Notes: generated from the letters alone by a model not told the origin. Positions 28,274 to 36,037 are shown, counted from the first letter of the stretch. The stretch is DNA of 40,874 bases from Extensimonas vulgaris (GCF_003337425.1 NZ_QPJU01000014.1:1-40874), one strand, 5' to 3'. Numbers and translations are program-made.

Positions 28274-31096
28274 ATGAGTGACACCATGAACACGAGCAAG
28301 CCAAAAACCCTGGTGCTGGTCGACGGCTCCAGCTATTTGTACCGCGCCTACCACGCCATGCCCGATTTGCGCGCCGTGCCCGGCGATCCGCACAGCGCCG
28401 CGACGGGCGCGATACGCGGCATGATCAACATGCTGCAGGCCCTGCGCAAGGAGGTGCCCGCCGATTACGCCGCCTGCGTGTTCGACACCAGCGGCCCGAC
28501 ATTCCGTGACGCGCTCTATGCCGATTACAAGGCGCACCGCCCGCCCATGCCCGACGACTTGCGCGCGCAGATCGAGCCCATCCACGAGGTCGCACGTCTG
28601 CTGGGCTGGAAGGTGCTTGCGATTCCGGGCGTGGAGGCCGACGACGTGATAGGCACGCTCGCGCGCGCTGCCGCGCAGCAGGGCGTGGAGGTCATCATTT
28701 CGAGCGGCGACAAAGACCTCGCGCAGCTCGTCGATGCGCACGTGAGCATCATCGACACCATGAGCGGCAAAAAGCGCGATGTGGCCGGCGTGGTGGCCGA
28801 ATTCGGCGTGCCGCCGTCGCTGATGCTGGATTTTCAGGCGCTGGTGGGCGACGCCGTGGACAACGTGCCCGGCGTGCCCAAGGTCGGCCCCAAGACCGCC
28901 GCCAAGTGGCTGCAGCAATACGGCTCGCTCGACGCGCTGATGGCGCACGCGCACGAGATCAAGGGCGTGGTGGGCGACAACCTGCGTGCGAGCCTCGCAT
29001 GGCTGCCGCAGGCGCGCGAGCTGCTGCGCATCAAGACCGACCTCGATCTGAGCCCCTACATCCCCGGTTTCCCCGCTTTGGATTCGATAGCTATCAGCGC
29101 ACCAGACATCGAGGGTTTGCGCCGTTTTTATGAAAAATACGGCTTCAAAACGCTCGCCCGCGCGCTGGCGCCGGCGGCGGAGGTCGCTTCGGCAGGGCAG
29201 GGCATGAATGCGGCAGCGCCAATGCCAAGCGACCCGGCCGTGGCCGATGGCGTGGATTCTTCTGTCGGCGCGCCTGCCGCGCCCTCTGCACCTGCGCGGC
29301 GCTACGAGATCGTCCTCAACTGGCCCGACTTCGAGCGCTGGCTCGCCACGGTGCAGGCGGCCGAGCTCGTGGCGCTAGACACCGAAACCACCTCGCTCGA
29401 CGAGATGCGCGCGCAGATCGTGGGTATCTCCGTGGCGGTGCGCGGCGGCGAGGCTGCGTATATCCCACTGCGCCACGACGGGCCCGACGCGCCCGCGCAG
29501 CTGCCGCTGGACGAAGTGCTCGCGCGCCTCAAGCCCTGGCTCGAGGACGCGGCGCGGCCCAAGCTCGGCCAGCACGTCAAGTACGACCGGCACGTGTTCG
29601 CCAACCACGGCGTGCAGGTGCACGGCTACGCGCACGACACCATGCTGCAAAGCTACGTGCTCGAAGTGCACAAGCCGCACAACCTGCGCAGCCTGGCCGA
29701 GCGCCACCTCGGGCGCGCGGGCATCAACTACGAAGACCTTTGCGGCAAGGGCGCGCACCAGATCCCGTTCGCGCAGGTCGCGGTCGAACGTGCCGCCGAA
29801 TACGCCTGCGAGGACGTCGATGAGTGCCTGGGCGTGCACGAGGCGCTGTGGCCGCTGCTCGAGGCGAGTGCGCCGCTGCGCCGCATCTACGAGCTCGAGA
29901 TCGCCTGCAGCGAGGTGCTCTTTCGCATGGAGCGCAACGGCGTGCTGATCGACACGGCAGTGCTGGCCGCGCAAAGCCGCGAGCTGGGCCAGCGCATCAT
30001 GCAGATAGAGGCCGAAGCCTACGCGCTCGCGGGCCAGCCCTTCAACCTGGGCAGCCCCAAGCAGCTCGCGGAGATTTTCTTCGACAAGCTGGGCATGCCG
30101 GTCATCAAAAAAACCGCCTCGGGCGCGCGCAGCACCGACGAGGAAGTGCTGGAAAAGCTGGCCGAGGACTACCCCCTGCCCGCCAAGCTGCTCGAACACC
30201 GCAGCCTGAGCAAGCTCAAGAGCACCTACACCGACAAGCTGCCGCAGATGGTCGATCCGCGCACGGGCCGCGTGCACACGCACTACGCGCAGGCCGTGGC
30301 CGTGACGGGGCGGCTGTCGAGCAACGAGCCCAACCTGCAAAACATCCCCGTGCGCACGCCCGAGGGCCGGCGCATCCGCGAAGCCTTCATCGCGCCGCCG
30401 GGCTGCCTGATCGCGAGCGCCGACTACAGCCAGATCGAGCTGCGCATCATGGCGCACCTGAGCGGCGACCACGCGCTGCTGCACGCCTTCCAGCAAGGCC
30501 TGGACGTGCACCGCGCCACGGCGGCCGAGGTGTTCGGCGTCTCGGTGCACCAGGTCACGAGCGAGCAGCGGCGCTACGCCAAGGTCATCAACTTCGGCCT
30601 GATCTACGGCATGAGCAGCTACGGCCTGGCCAAAAACCTGGGCATAGAGCCCAAGGCCGCCGCCGCGTACATAGACCGCTACTTTCAGCGCTACCCCGGC
30701 GTCAAGCAATACATGGAAAGCACCAAGGCCCTGGCCAAGCAGCGCGGCTACGTCGAAACCGTGTTCGGCCGACGCCTGTACCTGCCCGAGATCAACTCAC
30801 CCAACGGCCCCCGCCGCGCCGCCGCCGAACGCGCCGCGATCAACGCGCCCATGCAAGGCACGGCGGCCGACCTGATCAAGATGGCGATGGTCGCGGTACA
30901 AAAAACGCTGGACGCCGAAAAGCCCGCCGTCAAGATGATCCTGCAGGTGCACGATGAACTGGTGTTCGAGCTACCCGCCGCCGAAGAAACCTGGGTGCGC
31001 CACGAAATCCCGCGCCTCATGGCCAGCGTTGCCGACCTGCGCGTGCCGCTGCTCGCCGAAATCGGCACGGGGCCGAATTGGGAGCGGGCGCATTGA
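28274..31096 (+). CDS. polA: DNA polymerase I
   Basis: PolA fills gaps and removes RNA primers. The 940-residue product has all three domains: the N-terminal 5'-nuclease (VDGSSYLYRAYHAMPDLR, then DVIGTLARAAAQQGVEVIIS), a 3'-5' exonuclease with its acidic pair in ALDTETTSLDE (Asp369, Glu371), and the polymerase with motif A ASADYSQIELRIM (Asp717), motif B RRYAKVINFGLIYGMSSYG and motif C LQVHDELVFE (about residue 893). Length and motifs are normal. The linker after the 5'-nuclease contains a stretch (DSIAISAPDIEG) whose DNA resembles a decayed interspersed repeat. The start codon is preceded by a close CACAAT box and no ribosome-binding site. Confidence 0.97.
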   Translation: MSDTMNTSKPKTLVLVDGSSYLYRAYHAMPDLRAVPGDPHSAATGAIRGMINMLQALRKEVPADYAACVFDTSGPTFRDALYADYKAHRPPMPDDLRAQIEPIHEVARLLGWKVLAIPGVEADDVIGTLARAAAQQGVEVIISSGDKDLAQLVDAHVSIIDTMSGKKRDVAGVVAEFGVPPSLMLDFQALVGDAVDNVPGVPKVGPKTAAKWLQQYGSLDALMAHAHEIKGVVGDNLRASLAWLPQARELLRIKTDLDLSPYIPGFPALDSIAISAPDIEGLRRFYEKYGFKTLARALAPAAEVASAGQGMNAAAPMPSDPAVADGVDSSVGAPAAPSAPARRYEIVLNWPDFERWLATVQAAELVALDTETTSLDEMRAQIVGISVAVRGGEAAYIPLRHDGPDAPAQLPLDEVLARLKPWLEDAARPKLGQHVKYDRHVFANHGVQVHGYAHDTMLQSYVLEVHKPHNLRSLAERHLGRAGINYEDLCGKGAHQIPFAQVAVERAAEYACEDVDECLGVHEALWPLLEASAPLRRIYELEIACSEVLFRMERNGVLIDTAVLAAQSRELGQRIMQIEAEAYALAGQPFNLGSPKQLAEIFFDKLGMPVIKKTASGARSTDEEVLEKLAEDYPLPAKLLEHRSLSKLKSTYTDKLPQMVDPRTGRVHTHYAQAVAVTGRLSSNEPNLQNIPVRTPEGRRIREAFIAPPGCLIASADYSQIELRIMAHLSGDHALLHAFQQGLDVHRATAAEVFGVSVHQVTSEQRRYAKVINFGLIYGMSSYGLAKNLGIEPKAAAAYIDRYFQRYPGVKQYMESTKALAKQRGYVETVFGRRLYLPEINSPNGPRRAAAERAAINAPMQGTAADLIKMAMVAVQKTLDAEKPAVKMILQVHDELVFELPAAEETWVRHEIPRLMASVADLRVPLLAEIGTGPNWERAH

Positions 31097-31222
31097 GCGC
31101 AGAAGCCCGATGAGGAAACTGGGGGTGGATTCCAACTCCTCCTTCGCTCCACCACTTCCGCGGATCATCGGAATCTTCGCACAGCGGCTTCATCCAACTG
31201 GGCGGGCGAGCCGTCGCCAACA
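31097..31222. other. Gene-free stretch after polA
   Basis: Between polA and the first MITE-like element nothing is recognised. A GGTGGA...TCCACC dyad lies around 31126-31155. With the two following elements it makes 600 bases without a protein gene. Confidence 0.5.
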
Positions 31223-31391
31223 CTAGCAGCCTGTCGGACTTTGGGCGTCGAAAGCGAGAATGCGCCCCAGCGAGGCCAGTTTTTGGCGGATTCGCAGCCC
31301 CATAGCGGGACTATGGGGCAAGAAGACGGTAAAAAATGGGCCGCTGCGGCGCATTCGCAGCCGACGATTCCAAAGTCCGACAGGCTGCTAG
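31223..31391. mobile_element. MITE-like element a, CTAG-bounded
   Basis: A perfect 24-bp inverted repeat forms both ends (31221-31244 and 31370-31393; core CAGCCTGTCGGACTTTGG), bounded by CTAG at 31223 and 31388. The repeats continue imperfectly inward (GAATGCGCC near both ends) to a central perfect hairpin GCCCCATAG-CGGGA-CTATGGGGC (31297-31319). The single strand could fold end to end. No coding frame of interest is contained. Confidence 0.8.
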
Positions 31392-31553
31392 TGTAGTGTT
31401 CGATGCTTGATGCGACCAATAAAACCGATGGATTTTTGGTCTGGGCAAGGCGCAAACCGCAGCGATACCGGGTGGTATCGCGAGGATTTGCAACGCGGCC
31501 CAGGCCGAAAAGACGCGGTTTTATGTCGCAGATAGCGTCGAACACTACACTAG
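31388..31553. mobile_element. MITE-like element b, CTAG-bounded
   Basis: Its ends are inverted repeats beginning CTAGTGTAGTGTTCGA and continuing about 40 bases with few mismatches (ATAAAACCG occurs in both arms). The centre is a perfect GCGATACC-GGGT-GGTATCGC hairpin (31462-31481). It shares the CTAG at 31388-31391 with element a and ends with a third CTAG at 31550-31553. Its sequence is unlike element a although the build is the same. Confidence 0.8.
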
Positions 31554-31662
31554 ACATGGCTTCGCCATCTTCGTGGTCAGTGTTCGTGCCCAGCGCACCC
31601 GCGGTGCAGCGGCGCCGCTTACCTTGAGCGTTCGGCCCCATAGGCAGGAGTCCTCGCGCGTG

Positions 31663-31691
31663 TTGACAGCCGTATTTTTAGTAGCTACATT
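31663..31691 (+). promoter_or_regulatory. brnTA promoter
   Basis: A perfect -35 TTGACA (31663-31668) and TACATT (31686-31691) are 17 bases apart. The palindrome GTAGCTAC (31681-31688) overlaps the -10, a natural place for autorepression by the BrnA antitoxin. The -10 ends five bases before the brnT ATG. Confidence 0.75.
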
Positions 31692-31696
31692 AAAGC

Positions 31697-31966
31697 ATGC
31701 GCATCGAGTTCGACGCCGCCAAGGACATCGCAAACCAATCAAAGCACGGCGTGTCTTTGGCCTTTGCGAGCGAACTCGACTGGGAAGCTGCGTTGGTGTG
31801 GGTCGATGAACGGTTTGAGTACGGCGAGACGCGAATGATCGCGCTCGCTCCGGAAACTGGAACCCTCTACTACGTGGCGTTTGTAGATCGTGGCAACGTG
31901 CGAAGAATCATCAGTCTTCGCCGCGCCAATCGTCGTGAGGTCAAATACTATGTCCAAAACTTCTGA
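31697..31966 (+). CDS. brnT: BrnT-family toxin
   Basis: BrnT is a small ribonuclease toxin with a RelE-like fold that arrests growth and is neutralised by BrnA. The 89-residue product has the family pattern: MRIEFDAAKDIANQSKHGVS at the start, DERFEYGETRMIALA in the middle and YYVAFVDRGNVRRIISLRRA towards the end, closing with EVKYYVQNF. Length is typical. Toxin-before-antitoxin order and a 17-base overlap with the next gene are normal for brnTA. The promoter places the transcription start at or near the ATG. It lies directly beside two MITE-like elements, suggesting the site tolerates or attracts insertions. Confidence 0.88.
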   Translation: MRIEFDAAKDIANQSKHGVSLAFASELDWEAALVWVDERFEYGETRMIALAPETGTLYYVAFVDRGNVRRIISLRRANRREVKYYVQNF

Positions 31967-32249
31967 GCGTCCCGTCGTTCATATGCCAACGGCCGAAGAG
32001 GATAAAGCCATTACGGCAGCGGCTCGGAGCGATCCCGATGCGCAACCGCTTACTCCCAAGCAACTCAAGGCCATGGTTCCTCTGGCTTCCGTTCGTGGAC
32101 GCCCCAAGTCTGCCAACAAGAAGCTGCTCGTGTCGGTGCGTTACAGCCCGGAAGTCATCGCATATTTCAAGTCCACCGGTGAGGGTTGGCAGTCCTTGAT
32201 GGACAGCGTTCTGCGCCAGTACGTTGCACGTCATTCTCGTAGTGCGTAG
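31950..32249 (+). CDS. brnA: BrnA-family antitoxin
   Basis: The 99-residue product has the BrnA (DUF4415) layout: a disordered, charged N-terminal half (MPTAEEDKAITAAARSDPDA) and a C-terminal ribbon-helix-helix-like DNA-binding part (KKLLVSVRYSPEVIAYFKST, then GEGWQSLMDSVLRQYV). RGRPKSANKK precedes it. The ATG at 31950 overlaps the brnT coding end by 17 bases, supporting coupled translation; the longer upstream frame is rejected because it would lie wholly in brnT. BrnA normally binds the BrnT dimer and represses its own promoter. Confidence 0.87.
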   Translation: MSKTSERPVVHMPTAEEDKAITAAARSDPDAQPLTPKQLKAMVPLASVRGRPKSANKKLLVSVRYSPEVIAYFKSTGEGWQSLMDSVLRQYVARHSRSA

Positions 32250-32752
32250 CCGTGTGGTCGAACACGAAAATCGGGGTCAGATTCGAATGGCACTTACTTT
32301 TCTCTGATTCACATGATCGTCACGTCTTGATCCCCGCACCCCGCAGGCCGAGCGCAGCGAAGGCCCGTGTGGTATCCCCGCCCTTCTGCCTGCGCCGAGG
32401 AGCGCAGCGCCCGGCGGGTAAAGGGCGCGCGATTGTCTGAGCGAAGCGCAGCGCAGCGAGTTTCGCGCGACCCCGCCGGGCGCGAGCACCGCAGGTTGCC
32501 CTGGGCGCCGTAAGGCGCACAGGGACGCAGGCAGCAGGGTCGCCTTCTTTTGCCTTCTTTTCTTGGCGAGACAAGAAAAGAAGGTGCGCCGCCGGGCGCA
32601 CATCCCGGCACCCTCCCTCTGCCCCGTCACCTGCGCAAATCATTGGAATCTGAAGGCAATTGCCGCAGACGCCAGCGCAGCGCATAACTCGCAACATCAG
32701 GGTTATCCCTAGGTAAAGCAGCGCAGCCACCGGCGTACCATCCCACCCCAAT
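32250..32752. repeat. Gene-free stretch with REP-like palindrome
   Basis: About 500 bases hold no credible gene. The outstanding feature is a perfect 13-bp inverted repeat with a six-base loop, CCTTCTTTTCTTG-GCGAGA-CAAGAAAAGAAGG (32553-32584), flanked by GC-rich, GCGCAGCG-repeating sequence (32340-32480) that looks like extragenic repetitive filler. It separates the brnTA unit from the acyl-CoA operon. Confidence 0.55.
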
Positions 32753-32780
32753 TTGTCCGGACATTCAAATGTCCGTTTTT
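32736..32780 (+). promoter_or_regulatory. Operator/attenuator-like region of the maoC operon
   Basis: The palindrome TGTCCGGACA (32754-32763) overlaps a dyad CGGACATTCAAATGTCCG (32758-32775) that is followed by TTTTT. TACCAT (32736-32741) could be a -10. The half-site TGTCCG occurs three times. UTRA-type GntR regulators bind palindromes of this kind, and one is encoded at 38525-39334. The second dyad plus T run also resembles a weak terminator in the leader. Confidence 0.45.
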
Positions 32781-32809
32781 CGAGAACGCATCCAAGGAGC
32801 CAAGGACTC

Positions 32810-33301
32810 ATGCAGGGCACGCGCCACAAGGCCAGTTTGGGCCGTTATTTCGAGGACTTTGCGGTGGGGGACGTGTACGAGCACTTTCCGGGCCGCACCA
32901 TCACCGAGGCGGACAACATCCAGTTCAGCCTGCTGACCATGAACCAGCACCCCATGCACTGCGACCATGCGTTTGCCGCGAAGAGCGAGTTCGGCAAGCC
33001 GCTGGTCAACAGCGGGCTCACGCTGGCCATCGTGCTCGGCATGACCGTGGCCGACGTGAGCGGCAAGGCGATCGCCAACCTTGGCTGGAAGGAAATCCAG
33101 CTCGTCGCGCCCGTGCACCCCGGCGATACGGTCTATGCCGAGAGCGAGGTGCTCGAAAAGCGCACATCGCAATCGCGCCCTACGCAGGGCATCGTGACCG
33201 TGCGCACCACGGGCAAGAAGGCCGACGGCACCGTGTTCATGACCTTCGTGCGCTCGGCGCTGATCCCCATGCGCGGGCACGGCGTCGAAGACAAATTGTG
33301 A
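32810..33301 (+). CDS. MaoC-like acyl-CoA hydratase/dehydratase
   Basis: The 163-residue single hot-dog protein (GRYFEDFAVGDVYEHFPGRT, then ITEADNIQFSLLTMNQHPMH) belongs to the MaoC-like family that hydrates 2,3-enoyl-CoAs, including mesaconyl- and itaconyl-CoA hydratases. The textbook (R)-hydratase signature G-D-x-N-P-x-H reads M-N-Q-H-P-M-H here: His50 is kept but the catalytic Asp position is Asn45. As I recall, the mesaconyl-type subfamily often has Asn, so loss of activity should not be assumed. AAGGAG lies ten bases before the ATG. It is the first gene of a run with an acyl-CoA dehydrogenase, MmgE/PrpD protein, second dehydrogenase and CoA-transferase. Confidence 0.85.
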   Translation: MQGTRHKASLGRYFEDFAVGDVYEHFPGRTITEADNIQFSLLTMNQHPMHCDHAFAAKSEFGKPLVNSGLTLAIVLGMTVADVSGKAIANLGWKEIQLVAPVHPGDTVYAESEVLEKRTSQSRPTQGIVTVRTTGKKADGTVFMTFVRSALIPMRGHGVEDKL

Positions 33302-33351
33302 GCGCCCACCGCTTGCTGTACCTGGGCTAAAGCCCGATTGGAGCCATCAAA

Positions 33352-34503
33352 ATGCATTTCGAACTGAACCCGCAGCAAGTCGAGCTGCGTGACGCCGCGC
33401 GCAAGCTCGCGCAAGAGGTGTTCAAGGACAAAGCGGCGCGCTGGGATCGCGAGGAAATCTTCCCCGAGGAGAACAAAAAGCTGCTGTGCGAGCTCGGCTA
33501 CACGGGTCTGAGCGTCGATCCCCAATACGGCGGCGCGGGCCTGGGGCTGGTCGATACCTACCTCGTGATCGAGGAGATCGCCAAGGTTGACTTGGCCACG
33601 GCCCTGATCGTGCACGAGCAAAACGTCTCGCCGCGCATCATCGCCACCTACGGCCCCGAAGCCATGCGCGCCAAGCTGATCCCTAAGTTCGTGAGCGGCG
33701 AGCTCGAGTGCAGCATCGCCTGGACCGAGCCGCAGGCCGGCTCGGACGCGGCCAACATAAGCACGACCGCGGTGCGCGAGGGCGACGAATACGTCATCAA
33801 CGGGCAAAAGGTCTTCACCACCTACGGCGACCGCGCGCACCTGCACCTCGTGTATGCGCGCTTCGGCCCTTCGAAGGGCGCGCGCGGCGTGGGCACGATC
33901 CTGGTGCCCAAGGACAGCCCGGGCCTCACGGTGCGCAAGCTCCCCTACAAGATGGGCGTGCGCGGCGCGAGCGAGAACGAGCTCTTTTTCGACAACGTGC
34001 GCGTGCCGGCCGAGAACGTGGTCACGCTGGGCGATCCGCAAAATTCCAAGGGCTTCGTTGCGCCGCTGACGGTCTATAACGCCACGCGCGTGGGCATGGG
34101 CGTGATGGCGCTGGGCGTGGCCGAAGGCGCCTTCGAGCTTGCGCGTGACTACATGAAGGTGCGCAGCCAGTTCGGCCAGCTGCTCAGCGAGATGCAGGGC
34201 CTGCGCTGGCTGATGGCCGACATGTGGATAGAGATCGAGGCCGCGCGCTCGCTGTGCTACCGCGCGCTCGCGGCCATAGACGCGGGCAAGCCCGACCCGT
34301 GTCTGTCGTCGGTGGCCAAGGTGCAGGCGACCGAGATGGCGCTCAAAACCACGCTGCAATGCCAGCAGATGTTCGGCGGCTACGGCTACTTCGGCCTGCT
34401 GCCGCTCGAACGCATGGTGCGCGACGTGCGCATGCTGACCATCACGGGCGGCACGAACCAGACGCAGAAGAACGCGATCGCGAACCACATTTTTGGAAGC
34501 TAA
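33352..34503 (+). CDS. Acyl-CoA dehydrogenase lacking the usual catalytic glutamate
   Basis: The 383-residue flavoprotein has the family fold: IAWTEPQAGSDAANISTTAV, GQKVFTTYGDRAHLHLVYAR, RSQFGQLLSEMQGLRWLMAD and QQMFGGYGYFGLLPLERMVR. The base of medium-chain dehydrogenases (YEG) is replaced by TGG (Gly366), and the isovaleryl-type position (normally Glu in LERL) is Thr245 in YNATRVGMG. So neither known Glu position is filled. Some relatives, such as cyclohexane-carboxyl-CoA dehydrogenase, are known to use another acid, and this may be similar. TTGGAG precedes the ATG. It follows the MaoC gene by 50 bases; a repeat separates it from the MmgE/PrpD gene. Confidence 0.9.
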   Translation: MHFELNPQQVELRDAARKLAQEVFKDKAARWDREEIFPEENKKLLCELGYTGLSVDPQYGGAGLGLVDTYLVIEEIAKVDLATALIVHEQNVSPRIIATYGPEAMRAKLIPKFVSGELECSIAWTEPQAGSDAANISTTAVREGDEYVINGQKVFTTYGDRAHLHLVYARFGPSKGARGVGTILVPKDSPGLTVRKLPYKMGVRGASENELFFDNVRVPAENVVTLGDPQNSKGFVAPLTVYNATRVGMGVMALGVAEGAFELARDYMKVRSQFGQLLSEMQGLRWLMADMWIEIEAARSLCYRALAAIDAGKPDPCLSSVAKVQATEMALKTTLQCQQMFGGYGYFGLLPLERMVRDVRMLTITGGTNQTQKNAIANHIFGS

Positions 34504-34556
34504 ATAGGCTTCTAGCGCTTGATACACCTGCGCAAGCAGCTCCTGTTATTGAAGTG
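34503..34556 (+). repeat. Interspersed GCGCTTGAT repeat, copy 6
   Basis: GGCTTCTAGCGCTTGATACA followed by CCTGCGCAAGCAGCTCCTGT lies immediately after the stop codon of the dehydrogenase gene. It is the copy most similar to the one inside uvrD (copy 5). Confidence 0.75.
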
Positions 34557-34594
34557 ACCGCAGGGCTTTTTCTTGTTTTGAAAGACACCCCGCC

Positions 34595-36004
34595 ATGACG
34601 GATTCCTCCTCCACCCCCAGCCCTACCATCGCCGAGCGCCTGGCCGAATTCACCGCGACGCAAGACGGCGCGGCGATTCCGGCGCAGGTGCGCGAGCGCG
34701 CCAGGTATTTGATCCTCGACGCCGTGGGCATCGCCTACGCCTCCACGCACTACGAGTTCGCGCAGCGCGCGCTTTCGGCGGTGCGTGATCTGTCCGCAGG
34801 GCTCGGCCAGGTGCCGGTGATCGGCCTGCCCGCGCGCCTGCAGCTGCGCGATGCGATGCTGATGAACGGCATCCTGATCCACGGCCTGGACTACGACGAC
34901 ACGCACTCGGCCGGCGTGATCCACGCCACTTCGGCCTGCCTGCCCGCGGCGCTGGGCGCGGGCGCGCAGGCCGGGCGCAGCGGCGCGGACCTGCTCACGG
35001 CCTACATCATCGGCATGGAAGCGGGCACGCGCCTGGGCGCCGTGGCCAAGGGCGGTTTTCACCAGGTGGGCTTTCACCCCACGGGGCTGATCGGCGCGTT
35101 TGCCACCACGCTGGTGTGCGGGCGCCTGTACGACCTGAGCGCGCCGCAGCTCGCGATGGCGCAGGGCATCACGCTGAGCACGGCCTCGGGCAGCATGGAA
35201 TTCCTCAACGACGGCGCCTGGACCAAGCGCATGCACCCCGGCTGGGCCGCGGCGGCGGGTTTGACCTCGGTGACGCTCGCGCGCCACGGCTTCGTCGGCC
35301 CGCGCGCCACCTACGAGGGGCGCTTCGGCCTGTTCCAGAGCCACCTGGGCCGCTACGCCGAGGGCATGGACCTGGCGCTTGCCACCGCGGGCCTGGGCAC
35401 GCAGTGGGAGCTCATGAACGTGGCCGTCAAGCCCATCCCGGCCTGCCACTTCACGCACGCCTGCGCCGACGCCGCCGCGCACCTGCGCGCGCAGCACGGG
35501 CTCACGGCGCAGCAGATCCGCTCGGTGCGCGCGCTCGTGCCGCAGGAAGTGGTGAAGACGGTGTGCGAGCCCGTGGCGACGAAAAAGCGCCCGCAAAACA
35601 GCTACGACGCGCAATTCAGCATCCCCTACATCGTCGCCACGGCGCTGCTGCGCGGCAGCTTCGGGCTCGAACACCTGGAGGACGCGGCGCTCGCCGATCC
35701 GCAGGTGCTCGATCTGGCGCAGCGCGTCGAATACGAAGTCGATCCAAACTCGCCGTTCCCCAAGTATTACTCGGGCGAAGTCATCGTCACCACCACCGAC
35801 GGGCGCGAGCTGCGCGAGCGCCAGGAGGTCAACCGCGGCTCGGCCGACCGGCCGCTCGGCGCCGCCGACATCGAAAAGAAGTTCATGGAAAACGCGCGTC
35901 TCGTCGTCTCGCCGCAGCGCGCCGCGCAGTTGCGCGACCTGGTGCTGGGCATGGAAGCGCTGGACGCGCGGCAGCTCGCCGAAGGCCTGGCCGCGCGCGG
36001 CTGA
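34595..36004 (+). CDS. MmgE/PrpD family protein
   Basis: The 469-residue protein belongs to the family that includes 2-methylcitrate dehydratase (PrpD), cis-aconitate decarboxylase and iminodisuccinate epimerase. Visible family blocks: ILDAVGIAYAS, LHGLDYDDTH preceded by MLMNGILIHG, GAFATTLVCGRLYDLSAPQL, the MEFLNDGAWTKRMHPGWAAA segment, and IPACHFTHACADAA. The Asp-Asp-Thr-His motif and the KRMHPG motif contribute active-site residues in relatives. No prpB/prpC genes are nearby, so a methylcitrate role is unlikely. Lying between two acyl-CoA dehydrogenase genes, it probably isomerises, dehydrates or decarboxylates a C4-C6 di- or tricarboxylic acid; the reaction is unassigned. Confidence 0.88.
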   Translation: MTDSSSTPSPTIAERLAEFTATQDGAAIPAQVRERARYLILDAVGIAYASTHYEFAQRALSAVRDLSAGLGQVPVIGLPARLQLRDAMLMNGILIHGLDYDDTHSAGVIHATSACLPAALGAGAQAGRSGADLLTAYIIGMEAGTRLGAVAKGGFHQVGFHPTGLIGAFATTLVCGRLYDLSAPQLAMAQGITLSTASGSMEFLNDGAWTKRMHPGWAAAAGLTSVTLARHGFVGPRATYEGRFGLFQSHLGRYAEGMDLALATAGLGTQWELMNVAVKPIPACHFTHACADAAAHLRAQHGLTAQQIRSVRALVPQEVVKTVCEPVATKKRPQNSYDAQFSIPYIVATALLRGSFGLEHLEDAALADPQVLDLAQRVEYEVDPNSPFPKYYSGEVIVTTTDGRELRERQEVNRGSADRPLGAADIEKKFMENARLVVSPQRAAQLRDLVLGMEALDARQLAEGLAARG

Positions 36005-36037
36005 AACCCCTTGGGATGCAACGGAAAGAGCACGCAA

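Noticed and set aside
31165..31641. 158-codon minus-strand ORF spanning both MITE-like elements
   Set aside because: Its sequence is dictated by the inverted repeats and hairpins; it has no recognisable domain and no ribosome-binding site.
32340..32640. Remnant gene or CRISPR-like array in the GCGCAGCG-rich spacer
   Set aside because: The repeats are irregular and short with no spacer periodicity, and no frame is protein-like; treated as extragenic repetitive sequence.
34595..36004. 2-methylcitrate dehydratase (prpD) as the specific name
   Set aside because: No prpB, prpC or acnD is nearby and the family holds several other activities, so only the family name was used.
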